In this document: piece by piece, positions 49,601 through 58,420 of the stretch
Layout: each line of letters begins with the position of its first letter
Position numbering within the stretch: the first letter of the stretch is position 1
NCBI GenBank assembly: GCA_036768485.1
Contig: JAVLUZ010000693.1
Location: forward strand, 711,042-775,041
Length of the DNA stretch: 64,000 bases
Direction: 5' to 3'
Source of the DNA: Mermis nigrescens
Lineage: Eukaryota > Nematoda > Enoplea > Mermithida > Mermithidae
The notes under the pieces: generated by a model
What the model saw: the letters and a program-made list of their open reading frames with translations, nothing else
The model's database searches: none
Told to the model about the DNA's origin: nothing
Position numbers and translations under genes: made by a program

Positions 49601-50930
49601 AAATCCCAAAAAATTTGAATTCAACAGGAATCGGTGACATGCCAACGAAGCGGCTCGTTCGAACGAAACGAACGCCTGAGACCCGTCGACAGCGGCGTCG
49701 CTTTGCCGTGCTGTCCGTCGAATTGCCTACGCGCGTGCAACTATTCAAACTGTTCGTCGCCGCCGCCTTGTTGCTGTTGCTGGCGGCGCGCGTCCGCAAG
49801 TCGCCCTTCGCGCAGCCTAACGCCGGACAACGGCAGCCGCGACGCGTCCGGTCGACGGCACTGGCGCCGGCGGCGGTACGGCGGCTCGCAGCGCGTAAAA
49901 TTTATACACAGCATTTAAAGGCGCCGTTGCTAACACGCGTGGGCGTGAGAGGGTTGGGGAGTTTGGATCACCGAAATTGGCAAAAAAAACCTCTTGCAGA
50001 TTACAGATTACGGTAGACCTAAAGCACTAAATTATGTCCTTTTCGATTTTTTCAAGTTTTGCTGCATTCAGACCCCACAGAATTCATTCGCTGCCCATGG
50101 CATTGTAGCAGAAGAGGTGCTACTGCACAAAATTAAATACATCATTCGAGGTTTAACCCGTGAACTTGATGTTATATCGTCTATTAGGGCGGAAAGTGAG
50201 CAAGAGCCGTAGGTGGACGCTTATCCCACACGCTATTCGGAGCTGAACATCTGGGAAACCGGTGCGGGTTGAATTTCGCTCACGTAAAGGCGAGAGTGTG
50301 AAGTGCCCCTCGTTAGACTTCATGGGTTCAACTTCTAATCATCCATTTCACTTTGTGTATTCAGCACCTCTCCTACTGTATGATGGTGAGTGATAAGATT
50401 TTTCAGTGTAGAAAAACTGTTTAAGTTTCTCGTCTTCCGGATAAACGTGTTCTTGCGGATTTTGCACTCCCCTTCACCAAGATTCCGGTGTCCGGAAGAC
50501 CCCAAAATTAAAAGACCCCCAGAACTGAATTTTTGGCACGTTTTTGGGATTTTCCCCGGTTTTTCACCACCCAGACCCTCCTCCCTTAGAATTTGGATGC
50601 TGCATGGCACACACTCGTCGCTCTGCCTGTTGCTCATTTTAAAGGATAAATCCCTAAAATTCAAAAAATACAATTCTACTATATTCAAATAGTATTTTTT
50701 AGCGGTCGAGCTCGAGCTGTTGCCGGTGTTGCCCTCAGGGTCGCCGCAGACGTCGCACTGGACAAAGCGACGCCGACGGTGGGCGATGGGCCAAAATTTG
50801 CGACCCTGATTCGATAGATTATTTTTCGGCCGTCGCGTTCCCTACCGCATTTTTCACCTTCAACGTCTTCTACTGGGGTTATTACCTCAAATTCGCCGAA
50901 CGAGTGCCGGCAGAATTGCGCGGACTGTGA
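28441..50930 (+). CDS. Cys-loop ligand-gated anion channel, ACC/LGC/MOD-1-like (eight exons)
   Basis: Eight exons: 28441-28604, 34921-35181, 38062-38119, 44352-44555, 46345-46610, 46853-47093, 49628-49894, 50703-50930. They total 1689 bases, giving 562 residues and a stop, with every junction in phase. Domains: hydrophobic signal at about 10-24; extracellular domain to about 250; Cys-loop C166-(13)-C180 with FPMDTQQ inside; TM1 at about 251-273; TM2 at about 280-301, preceded by P279-A-R281; the M2-M3 linker [16 protein letters not shown]3 at about 312-338; a long Cys/Arg-rich cytoplasmic loop; TM4 at about 526-549 ([13 protein letters not shown]). PAR before TM2 is the known anion-selectivity signature. 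The protein would act as a pentameric chloride channel in the plasma membrane of neurons or muscle. The M2-M3 segment looks most like nematode acetylcholine- or amine-gated channels; the ligand is not provable here. Further cytoplasmic-loop exons cannot be excluded. Confidence 0.92.
28711..28965 (+). repeat. ~260 bp dispersed repeat F, copy F2
   Basis: Shares GATGCCAATGGATA, GAAACGATGAAAAATGGTGT and the CCATACCACCATTTTAA block with F4, and the same order of blocks with F1. It starts about 105 bases past the exon 1 donor. Confidence 0.8.
28966..29400. repeat. dispersed repeat with G-run ends
   Basis: Directly follows F2. Contains GCATGGGAATTTATGGGGGG and, at the far end, a C/G-rich stretch ending AACACGTCTGG. 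Relatives are at 6028-6410 and, inverted, at about 10420-10740 and 30070-30480. Confidence 0.6.
30070..30480. repeat. dispersed repeat, inverted relative of 28966-29400
   Basis: Begins CATACGTGTTCTTGGGGG and shares the TAGCATCTTTAGCTCA and GTCTCAAATTT blocks with its relatives. Confidence 0.6.
30732..30811 (+). other. G-rich block with quadruplex potential
   Basis: GTGGGGGATGTGGGGGAC is followed within 20 bases by GGGTGGGGG, then CTCCCCATCCCCCC. Four runs of three or more G on the plus strand (the RNA-like strand of the channel gene) could form a G-quadruplex; the trailing C runs could instead pair with them as a hairpin. Confidence 0.5.
32067..34492 (+). mobile_element. composite foldback repeat, full-length copy R3
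   Basis: Opposite orientation to R2. Foldback arms at about 32067-32245 and 33060-33260; tandem block at about 33300-33830 (GTGTAAA / TAATCCTGAC words); terminal hairpin ATAGGTATGCGCTAAGGCGC followed by TACCTATAATATT at about 34458-34491. Repeat copy F3 has landed inside the foldback loop. Confidence 0.78.
32442..32706 (-). repeat. ~260 bp dispersed repeat F, copy F3
   Basis: Reverse-complement copy of F1/F2, ending GGGGGTGGGGTAGTTTGG then CCCCCACGCCCAGGTGTGG. It is nested inside R3, so F elements moved after the foldback family had spread. Confidence 0.75.
34921..35181 (+). CDS. channel exon 2: extracellular beta-strands
   Basis: Acceptor AAATTTTCAG ends at 34920. Encodes [20 protein letters not shown], then [16 protein letters not shown], and [20 protein letters not shown]. 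The W.DPAL and WTPNT.F.NSK motifs are hallmark Cys-loop extracellular sequence. Donor TTTAT|GTAATA leaves AT, completed to Met by exon 3. Reading through gives an immediate stop at 35183. Confidence 0.95.
35182..38061 (+). other. channel intron 2
   Basis: AT-rich. About 36380-36600 and 36880-36960 hold short G/C-run repeats. 36541-36600 contains a direct repeat around TGCGCTTCACGCACCTA / TGCACTTTGCACACCTA. No other exon recognised. Confidence 0.5.
38062..38119 (+). CDS. channel exon 3: 58 bp micro-exon
   Basis: Acceptor TGTTTTTAG ends at 38061; donor CTTAAA|GTAAGA follows 38119. The first base completes AT to Met, then 19 codons read [19 protein letters not shown], the strand just before the Cys-loop in this family (IFLM...NGT.W.NYR). 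It supplies exactly the part missing between exons 2 and 4 and sets phase 0 for exon 4. The opposite-strand open frame at this position is a shadow. Confidence 0.95.
39486..43048 (+). mobile_element. composite foldback repeat, full-length copy R4 (interrupted)
   Basis: Foldback arms at about 39488-39665 and 40067-40252, each with GAGGGGACT or its complement and the CGAAGTATATTCTGC block. The tandem block starts near 40430 but is split by the element at 40601-41595 and resumes to about 41900. The distal part matches R1. The terminal hairpin ATAGGTACGCGCCAACGCGC followed by TATCTATGATTA lies at about 43016-43048. Confidence 0.8.
40601..41595. mobile_element. 995 bp element with GGGCCCG ends
   Basis: Terminal inverted repeats GGGCCCGATTTTTCGAAG (left) and GGGCCCGGTTTTTCGAAG (reverse complement of right) differ at one base. 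The insertion splits AATCCT..TGACCTTACGG in R4, which is continuous in the equivalent repeat units, so the boundaries are clear to within 1-3 bases. Subterminal zones on both sides are packed with AAGTG-N-CACTTTA words in both orientations, as expected of transposase-binding repeats. No transposase frame; superfamily unassigned. Confidence 0.85.
43060..43700 (-). repeat. inverted relative of the repeat at 3190-4330
   Basis: Reverse complement shares, in order, the CTAGCTATTTACTG-like, ATGGCCGCCAGGAGGGC-like and TCAATTTAATTTTT-like blocks with HMG intron 1. Confidence 0.55.
44352..44555 (+). CDS. channel exon 4: Cys-loop and ligand-binding strands
   Basis: Acceptor GGCTCCCCAG ends at 44351. 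Encodes [19 protein letters not shown] (C166 to C180, 13 residues between), then [12 protein letters not shown] and [27 protein letters not shown] corresponds to the loop B region. Donor GCGGCC|GTAACT, phase 0. The frame runs past the donor into a low-complexity tail that is intronic. Confidence 0.95.
44556..46344 (+). other. channel intron 4, very AT-rich
   Basis: About 45960-46330 is a mosaic of AT palindromes around TTATATTATCAATTAATTGA and its complements, ending directly before the exon 5 acceptor. No gene in it. Confidence 0.7.
46345..46610 (+). CDS. channel exon 5: TM1, TM2 and M2-M3 linker
   Basis: Acceptor TATTTTTAG ends at 46344. Encodes [20 protein letters not shown], then TM1 ([20 protein letters not shown]), the selectivity turn AMPAR, TM2 ([19 protein letters not shown]) and [16 protein letters not shown]. 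Donor CTGAG|GTATGA leaves AG, completed to Ser by exon 6. The PAR triplet indicates anion selectivity. Confidence 0.96.
46853..47093 (+). CDS. channel exon 6: TM3 and start of cytoplasmic loop
   Basis: Acceptor TTATTTTTAG ends at 46852. Encodes [20 protein letters not shown] (TM3), then a charged loop ([19 protein letters not shown]). Donor TTACTG|GTAAAT after 47093, phase 0. Confidence 0.94.
47094..49627 (+). other. channel intron 6 with several repeats
   Basis: About 47640-47850 is a dispersed repeat with relatives at 51450-51660 and 52215-52360. About 47990-48345 is a diverged copy of the inner ends of the palindrome arms (60120-60440 and 61640-61960). 48955-49100 is CTATATTTTTCTATATT low-complexity. 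49310-49620 is a ~62 bp tandem array. Confidence 0.65.
49310..49620. repeat. ~62 bp tandem repeat abutting exon 7
   Basis: Four to five imperfect units built on AAAATTTAAATTTAAAATTG, ATATCCGAAAATCACAAAAA and variants. The array ends within 10 bases of the exon 7 acceptor, so the acceptor lies in repeat-derived sequence. Confidence 0.75.
49628..49894 (+). CDS. channel exon 7: Cys/Arg-rich cytoplasmic loop
   Basis: Acceptor AATTCAACAG ends at 49627; donor CAGCGC|GTAAAA after 49894. Exactly 89 codons, phase 0 on both sides. The frame is [20 protein letters not shown], then a segment with 10 Cys in the whole exon, including [10 protein letters not shown] and PPPCCCCW, then Arg/Ser/Gly-rich sequence. 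It is markedly GC-rich in an AT-rich locus. A second frame (+1) is also open across it, so the choice rests on phase and on the matching Cys-rich start of exon 8. Confidence 0.78.
49895..50702 (+). other. channel intron 7
   Basis: Starts with a G-run repeat (ACGCGTGGGCGTGAGAGGG near 49935). A perfect GTGAGT donor at 50385 follows a frame with some coding character (50230-50384), but its phase does not fit between exons 7 and 8. Confidence 0.5.
50703..50930 (+). CDS. channel exon 8: end of cytoplasmic loop, TM4 and stop
   Basis: Acceptor TATTTTTTAG ends at 50702. Begins [20 protein letters not shown], continuing the Cys/Arg theme, then [18 protein letters not shown] and [13 protein letters not shown], the family's TM4 signature (ID..SR..FP..F..FN..YW..Y), and ends ELRGL then TGA at 50928-50930. 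The correct frame is masked by longer frames in other registers. Confidence 0.92.
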   Translation, partial: RSSSSCCRCCPQGRRRRRTGQSDADGGRWAKICDPDSIDYFSAVAFPTAFFTFNVFYWGYYLKFAERVPAELRGL

Positions 50931-53394
50931 AATTGCATATATCAAAATTTTTATGCGCTCCGTATAGATGGATGTATGACTTACGATTCGGTGCTTATTG
51001 AGATAGCAAACGTTAAATACTGTATTGCATGACGTTTCATCATGCAAGAAAGACACGTGCATATATGAGCGGCAGCCAAATTCAGGAGGTGGTGGGGGTT
51101 AAAACCGGAAAAAATTTCAAAAAGCATACCAAAAAATCAATTGTGGGGATTGTCGATTTTGGCGGGGGAGTGGGGTTTCAGATTTGGGGTGTAAAAACCC
51201 TCGAGCCCCCCATCCCCACTTTAATGTGTGGACACATGCTCAGTATGGGTATCTCCCATACAGAATGTGTTGCCCCGAATCCCCAAAAATGCAAGAATTT
51301 TTACACCTCTTAATTGTCTTTTGAACAAAAACCAGCATTTTCAAGCCATTCCGAATGCTTTTTTTACCATTATATTCTTGGCTAAAAATATATGGCCCCT
51401 TACTTCCCGCTCTTCGCTTGTACAAATGGCCGACTACCAAACGTGGGCGTTGGAAGGGGGGGTTGGCGAGCATTCGCAACATTGGGTTTTGAGGTGTAGA
51501 CCCTCAGAATGGAAAAATAGAAACTTTTTGGGTAAAATGAGGCAAAATAAATGTCAAAAACGAGTGAAAATTGAAAATTTCCTCCAAAAGTGCTTCAAAT
51601 TGACTATAAAATGTGTAATAACGTAGGTACTTTTACACTATTTTAGTGCTTATACCAGTTTTCGAGGTCCTTCTGGCCAAAAGAAAGCTCAATTTTTGAC
51701 CCCACCTCCAAATCGGTCATGCTGTGCGCCTTTGCTCACATCCCCATCAACTCGATTTTTATCCGTGTATCTGCATACATATGATAAGATTTGTATGTGA
51801 TTTGTTATAATCATATTGTTACGGTCAATGTTAGCTTTAAATCCACGTTTAGGTACCTACTTATACTTGTCTGCATATAATTTAGACGCTACCGATATAA
51901 TTTTGATACTTCAAAGTAAAACAAGTCGAAAATTTGGTATGATCGCACTTCACAGTTTAGAAGAATGTACGAGAGGTTAATTGGCATCCGTTTGAAATAG
52001 AATTCAGCTGTTTATAGTCCAGATCTTGCATGCACCTGGGGATGATTGAAGGTCTATAGTCTGTTTCACACAAGTATGGGCAAAAATTATAAGAAAAATG
52101 TCTGACAAAAAGCTGACAGATTGCGATTATAGCATTGATTAGATATATAATTATCGTGATCCGTCTGCTAACTTTCGAAAAAAATATGCCTTAACTTATG
52201 TAAAATTGACTAAAGCAAGACCCCTTTAAATGGAAGAATGGAAAATTTTCTGGGTAAAATGAGGCACAATAAAGGACAAAAGTGGATGAAAATTAAAAAC
52301 TTTCATCAAAAGTGCTTCAAGTTGATCAGAAACTATGTAACGACGTGGTTTTAAAGCTGCATATGGCAAGTGAAAATTCGCCAACAAAACTCGTAGAAGA
52401 AAACCGCAAGGCTACATGAAACAGACTGCACGATATTGTACGTACTCCTATAAAAAATATAATGTCCAGAATTGAACTGGATTCCGCATCAAGTTTCGCA
52501 TAACTTTTGATATAAATTTCAGGAATTTTCGTCGACAATATGCCAATATAGATTACGATAATTATATATGACGATGCTATAATCGCAATCTCTCAGCTTA
52601 TTGTCGGTGATAGTTTGTTTCTAAAGATTATGCCCGAATCCGTTTGAAACAGAGGGCAAAATATTACACAAGCTTCCATTTGTACGTCAGCTTTACAAAA
52701 ACGGAATTCTGTCTGCAGTTGCGCTAATTTTATCGGGAGAGAGCGGTCGTTTCAATCGATGGTGTCTCGTTTTCCTGATATCTTATGAGTTAAATTACAG
52801 TGCTGTTTTATCTACTTACCCCGTCTGTAGTACTTAGTTAACTCATTTGTGGTTGAACACTAGCACCTTCGGCTCTCCGGAGAACACGAAAATAAGTGCA
52901 AGTGAATAGTGATCGAAACCATGTCATCCGGATAGCGGACTCCAGTACTCGTAGAAAGTGATTTCGAAGAAAGATCGACTTCAACTGAAAAATCAAATGC
53001 CACAATTACTTCCAATGTTAGGACTGAACTAATCATTGGAACTAAATATCTAGATTTGCCTATTATTTGAGCGATAGTTAAAATAAAGGGCCCTTTCAGT
53101 CGGCAGTGCATGTAGAAGAGATAACCGACGAAGTGCTAAAGAATTGTGGAGATTGAAAGTGTACCATTAATGAAGCAGACTAGTGCGAGAAGTATGTTCC
53201 TATAGGTACTTTTTCTATTACGTACCTACAAACTTAACAAACTGTAGGTAAAATTAAAAGTACCTATGCCTGAAGCTTAAAACATGATCCCAAAGGGTAA
53301 TTCGCTTTTCAACCCAATATTAATTCTACAAAATAATGACTTGGAAAATATGTACATATTTGATCAAAATGACTCAACATTAATGGGCTACAGT
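50931..53394. other. 3' flank of the channel gene, repeats
   Basis: About 51060-51230 is a G-run repeat ending near CACTTTAATGTGTGG. About 51450-51660 and 52215-52360 are relatives of 47640-47850 (shared AAAATGAGGCA and TTGATCAGAAACT-like blocks). Around 52860-53110 the minus strand has an 83-residue open frame without family features. No gene recognised. Confidence 0.5.
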
Positions 53395-53640
53395 TACACG
53401 TGGGCGTAGGTTTGGGGTTTACAACCCAAGAAGGCCGGATACCACCCCCATGAATTGAAATACCCCCTCAGAATTGAAATTTTTGAAATTTTGTTTTCAA
53501 TTCTTTGATGCTAATGGATAGTGCCCGATGAGAAACGTTGAAAACTGGTGTTTTTTCACCATACCACCATTTTAAGACCATTTGTTTACCTTTGAAAGAC
53601 CTTGCGTACCCCAGAATTTTGCTGCTCAGACCTGTGAAGA
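53395..53640 (+). repeat. ~260 bp dispersed repeat F, copy F4
   Basis: Begins TACACGTGGGCGTAGGTTTGG, contains GATGAGAAACGTTGAAAA and CCATACCACCATTTTAAGA, and ends near the start of composite copy R5. Confidence 0.8.
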
Positions 53641-55010
53641 GAGTCAATTCATTCATAAATAATGATCGTAATATCAGATTAAAGTCAGAAATTAAGAAGC
53701 CGACTAAAATCTTCCTTACACTCGGTGGTCGTGTAAAGTTTAAACTGAAAATTAATTTTAGTTCTATAACGTTGCGGAAACTTAATTTTTTCCAAAATAT
53801 TATATGCAATGTAAGAATTACGTATCTGACTGTTAGTTTTCTCTATACTCAGCAGTTGTGTGAAGTGTCACTATTCATTTATTGTTGAGGTGTAAAGTTT
53901 ACACTACAAATTTATTTTACACTAAAGCGTAGCGACACGTAAATTTTTTTCAAAATATGTTTTGCAAGGCCTGGATTACGAGTCTGACGTTATCTTTACA
54001 TCCAGTAGTTAAGTGAAGTTTACACTGAAAATTAACTTCAGTCCTAGAACATTGCAGAAGATTGTGTTTTGTGTTTTTTTAAATGTTCCATGTAATTTCA
54101 CAATTACGAATCTTGGTGTAAGTGTTCTTTACACCTAGTAGTTGCGTGAATTTAACGCTGAGAACATTTGATCTGTTTGAATAAGGTAAGGTTGTTTTGT
54201 TTAAAAAAAATAATGCCAAACTTCAGAACAATATTGATTTCCGCGTTCTAACTGCTGTCATTATTGTAGCATGTTACTGTATGCCTTTACTGCCTGATTA
54301 ACTCAAATCATGCTAATTAAAAGTAGGGTACTAGCAAAGAAAAAAGCTCCGATGGAACAAAAAGGATGAATATACTTGGAATTACGCATCATTAAGGACA
54401 TAATAGGAGGGGACTATGGAAACGTTACCTATGTTTACCTGTGAAAGGTGTACATAAGAATCTATTGAAAATTAGACTTCCACTAAAAAAGGTAAAAGTC
54501 GAAGCATATTCTGCGACTTCTGAAAAACGCGTGCCTTCACAAAAAACTATTCACTGGCTCAGAAAAAAAGATTATAAGGAAGCTTCGATTGTTTTAATAA
54601 GCGATTTACTTTCTTATCAATATCAAATTTCACTACCATTTACATAGTTAATCGTCAATGACTGGATAAGTGAATTATGACAAGCACACCATCTTGTTAG
54701 TTGCTGCCCCATACAATGCATACCATACTAGCGTAACAATGTACATTATGTCGTTTTTTATTATTGATCGCTTCTTTATCATGTTATGTATTTTTACGTC
54801 GGAGGTGCAACTCTATTCTGCAGGCCGCAGAATATACTTCGATTTTTAGCGTTTTTCAGCAGAAGTCTAATTTTTAATAGATTCTTACAACTTTCACAAG
54901 CATTGATATTTAAGATTTCCCTAGTCCTTTCCTTTTATATCCTTGATGATGCCTAATTCTAAATATAGTCCTCTTTTTTGTTCCATCGGAGCACTTTCTC
55001 TTGTTATTTT
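53641..55010 (-). mobile_element. composite foldback repeat, truncated copy R5
   Basis: Same orientation as R2. Tandem block at about 53650-54190 with ~135 bp units (GTGTAAAGTTTACACT, GAACATTGC and TTACGAATCT words), then the foldback unit with arms at 54329-54520 and about 54820-55005 (ATGGAACAAAAAGGATGAAT and its complement). The GCGC hairpin end is missing. Confidence 0.78.
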
Positions 55011-55561
55011 AAAAAATAATCAGAATCGATCCTTCAACAGTTAGAAAATTTTCATAAAATTTACATAAGTTTGCACGTACGAGTATAATCAGAAGTACGT
55101 ATCGCTTTTAAAATCAAATATGATTAGAACATAAAGAAGATAAGAATCGTTTATTCTTTGTAAATTATTTTATGACCACACTACCACTGCCAAAAGTGCC
55201 GTCAGCCAGGAAGCTTTTTAGACTGACATTGAAATTGCTATAAAAGTCAAAATTAGCTTAAAAACTCCCGTAATTAACAATGTATGGTCGATTGCATGCA
55301 TTTTTGCAACAAAGTTATAAGTTTAATTTGTTTTTCACCTCAAAACTATTCTTCGCAGAATTTTTCATCTTATCCTTCTGAGGGATCTAGAACCATAAAT
55401 TCTCCCTGATCACGATACAAGAATAGCAATTAATAGGCTCATAAAGTTTTACTGTGCAGAATTTTATTATCGTTGGCGGCCTAGAAATCATGTTATAATT
55501 AATAACTTGATTGATCTTTATAGATAATAAATTAGTTTTTAAGCTATTACATTTTGCAATA

Positions 55562-55904
55562 GCCAAAAACCGCGAATTCTATCATTCGCTGTTTTCAAGT
55601 ACCTCGGAGAAGGTGAACGTATAGGTCAGTGTCGCAGAGAAAAGCGAAGGCAATTTTGGAAAATGGGCTCAGTCATTCGCAGAGCTACTGAACCCATTGA
55701 TAAAGTAGCAGTACGAGATGTAAAATCGGCGTCAGAAATTCCTGTAGAGGCCACAGATGAGACGAGGAGCCCATGTGTGCGAATGTGTCTAAAAGAAAAA
55801 GCAGAAATCAACGGAGGGTTTCAGTATAGAAGAAATCATGGCTCACATGGTATACATAATCAAGAAGGACGAATTCGAAACAGACGATGTTTACTGTCTT
55901 TGTG
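55562..55904 (+). other. coding-like patch, unknown product
   Basis: After the acceptor-like TTTTGCAATAG (to 55561) one frame stays open for about 110 codons. It contains FKYLGEGERIGQCRREKRRQ and FWKMGSVIRRATEPIDKVAV, then VKSASEIPVEATDETRSPC, and ends at TGA 55902-55904. Composition is polar and mixed, unlike the surrounding AT-rich noise. A GT donor candidate lies near 55849. I recognise no family; it may be an exon of another gene or part of a decayed element. Confidence 0.25.
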
Positions 55905-56960
55905 ACGTATGTCTAAGTCAGTGTTACAAGCTGGTTTATTCTTGTACCTTAGATGTACACTATTCGACCATGAAATTTGTTTCAAGCAATAGTATATGAT
56001 AAATGCTCCATTTCAAAGTCGCTTTTTAAGGAGACAGCTTTTCTTGAATCGTTTCAAAGTTAAAACTTTTTCGTAAATTGTTATTTTTGTATGTACACTT
56101 ACAGACTGGCTGATATTTAAGTCCTCTCTTCAAACATGAATGGCCTATCCCGTTTAAAGAAAGCAGAATGGAAAATGGTAAGCCTGTCCTGTTTTATATA
56201 AGTAGCTCGTATTATGGATCGAAGAGGAGCCGTCTACGTACTTTAATTCTGCTTTCATATCTGCTTGATCCGCAAAGCAAAACAAGATGGCTTATCATAT
56301 ATAATAAATGCCCAGTTTTATGTAGGTCACCTTCAATTTCTTTAAATATATCTAAAAAATCAGCTGTGTGGTAGTAAGTTTAATAAGCTTTTCGATCAAG
56401 TTTTTGCATGCTTTAAGATAACTGCAGCTTTAAGTTTAAGTTAGCTGTTATCTGAATGTCCTAATACCGTTAATCCTAGACACCATAGTCTGATTTTTTT
56501 CAAGCCTTAAATCCAACACGCGGGAACTCGGTTAGAACCATCAATGCGAGAAAATATGTGTGCCACACTTGTTGGAATGAGGCACGAAGAGAAATTTAAA
56601 AATTGCTTGAAGGATTTGGCCTATTAAGGCGTGTAAAAGTGAAATTCGTCGTTCTCTTTGAGATCCGAATTGCGTCCATGTCATCACATTTATTGCACAT
56701 GGAAAGCTTAAAAAATAGGTCTTTCTGGTCGTTTTTACTCGCAAGTGTTGCTGAGTTGTCATGCTGACATTATTAATTTGATCGACCATTTGTTTCGAGA
56801 GGCCGTGACAGTACCGAGTGGCAAACTCGGACAGTATTACCGAAATTATACGCTCAGCGTGGCTGGTCTGGGGGTCAAGCGGTCTGAGGGAGCCATTAGC
56901 AGTATAGCCTGCGTCCCTAGGGTTACAACGTTATAACATATACAGTGTTATAAGATAGGC
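55905..56960. other. region with short coding-like frames, unassigned
   Basis: Short frames such as MRENMCATLVGMRHEEKFKN (plus, from about 56543) and CHADIINLIDHLFREAVTVP (plus, near 56757) look less random than the background but have stops and no family match that I can see. Confidence 0.25.
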
Positions 56961-56962
56961 GA

Positions 56963-57100
56963 TGACGTCATAATCTGCGCCCTGGCCCAAAATCGAGGTC
57001 GCGCCAGGGCGCAAATGGCCTGGGGGCCTGCCAGGACCTGCCCGGGGAGGGCGCGCTCCAGCCCAGGGCCAAGGGCCCAGGGTCAGGGGAGGGGAGGCAA
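56963..57100. other. GC-rich island beside a perfect CRE octamer
   Basis: TGACGTCA at 56963-56970 is a palindromic CREB/ATF site. It is followed by about 125 bases dominated by GGCCC, GCCAGGGCGC and GGGCGCGC words, against a background of about two-thirds AT. It could be a promoter-proximal element or simply a GC-rich repeat; no adjacent gene start is visible. Confidence 0.35.
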
Positions 57101-57169
57101 TAACACAGGGGGTTATTACCCAGGGCGTTATTATCCAAGGGTTTATTTTTGAAGAGGCGTAAGTCAAAA

Positions 57170-57965
57170 AACCAGCGGTCGAATCGGGCTCGAATTTACA
57201 GAGTATATCAAGTATATGTTAGGTATCTTATGTACAAACTTTTAGCACGCAACCTACAGTATACCAGCATCAGTTTACACTTTTGCGTAACTCAAGAACC
57301 ACTGGTCAAATTTTGTTCAAATTTATAGGATATGATGTATATAGGCGATTCATGCTACGCACAGAATTTCAGCGCGCAGTCTACAGTATACCAATTTACT
57401 TTACACTTTCTTATATAGCACTATATTTCAAGAAATATAGGGCGGATTCAGCTCAAATTTTCAGAGTAGGGTGAGCACATGTTGCATGTGTTATGTTATT
57501 GATATGGACATGTAATCTACAGTATACCAATTTACTTTACACTTTCTCGTATAGCACTATATTCCAAGAATCAATAGCCGGATCTTGTTCAAATTTTCAG
57601 GATATTATGCGTATAGGCAAGGCATGCTATGTACAGAATTTTAGCGCACAGTCTACAGTATACCAGTTTACTTTACACTTCCTCGTATAGCACTATATTC
57701 CAAGAATCACTAGCCGAATCTTGTTCAAATTTTCAGGATATGATGTATATAGACAAGGCATGCTATGTACAGGATTTCAGCGCGCAGTCTATAGTATACC
57801 GTTTACTTTACACTTTCTCGTATAGCACTATATTCCAAGATCTACTAGCCGGATTTCGTTCAAATTTTTAGCATATGATATATAAACCTTAGCTGTCTTA
57901 TGTACAAAATTTTAGCGCACAACCTACTGTATGCTGTTTTTTATTTACACTGTCTTTACAATGCT
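57170..57965. repeat. ~135 bp tandem repeat, about six copies
   Basis: ACAGTATACC or a close variant recurs at 57256, 57383, 57519, 57654 and 57791, with spacings of 127-137. Units also share TCGTATAGCACTATATTCC and TTGTTCAAATTTTCAGG. The array lies just outside the left palindrome arm. Confidence 0.9.
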
Positions 57966-58249
57966 TGATTTTCTTAGCAGTACTTGTCTAATGATGCCAT
58001 TACGAGTTATTTTTGCCCAAAATAAGCAACCAGTAGAGGCAAACATTGCTCAAATTTGATCATCATGCCATTTTGAGCTTCTCAAAGTTTATCAGAAAAC
58101 ACATGAAAAATGCCAATCTTTGCCTGCTGTTCAACTTGTGGAAATTTTTAAACCCTGAGCTAGGGTTTACTTTACAAACCTCCACACAAAATTCATTAAT
58201 GAATACCTAACTTCATCCATGTCATCAGTATTGATCTAAAATTAGCAAA

Positions 58250-58420
58250 GTTTGGAATAATTTTGCAGAGTTTGGAAATTTTTTGAAAAGTCTAGAAATT
58301 TTTTTGTAAATTTTGGAAATTTTTTTGTAAAGTTTGGAAAATTTTTTGCAGAGTTCGGAACTAATTTTGCGTGCTTAAGCATAAGAATTTTGCAGAGTTT
58401 GGAAAATTTCTTGTAAAGTG
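58250..58420. repeat. 20 bp minisatellite, left arm outer block
   Basis: Units close to TTTTTGTAAAGTTTGGAAAT, alternating with GCAGAGTTTGGAA variants. Contacts the 3' end of the TBP-like frame. Confidence 0.9.

Noticed and set aside
49597..50016. 139-residue frame through the GC-rich exon 7 (contains [20 protein letters not shown])
   Set aside because: Wrong register: the channel junctions on both sides require the other frame, and it has no acceptor in phase.
50230..50384. Extra channel exon with a perfect GTGAGT donor
   Set aside because: Its open frame would end in phase 1, while exons 7 and 8 join in phase 0; no suitable acceptor seen. It could matter for an alternative transcript.
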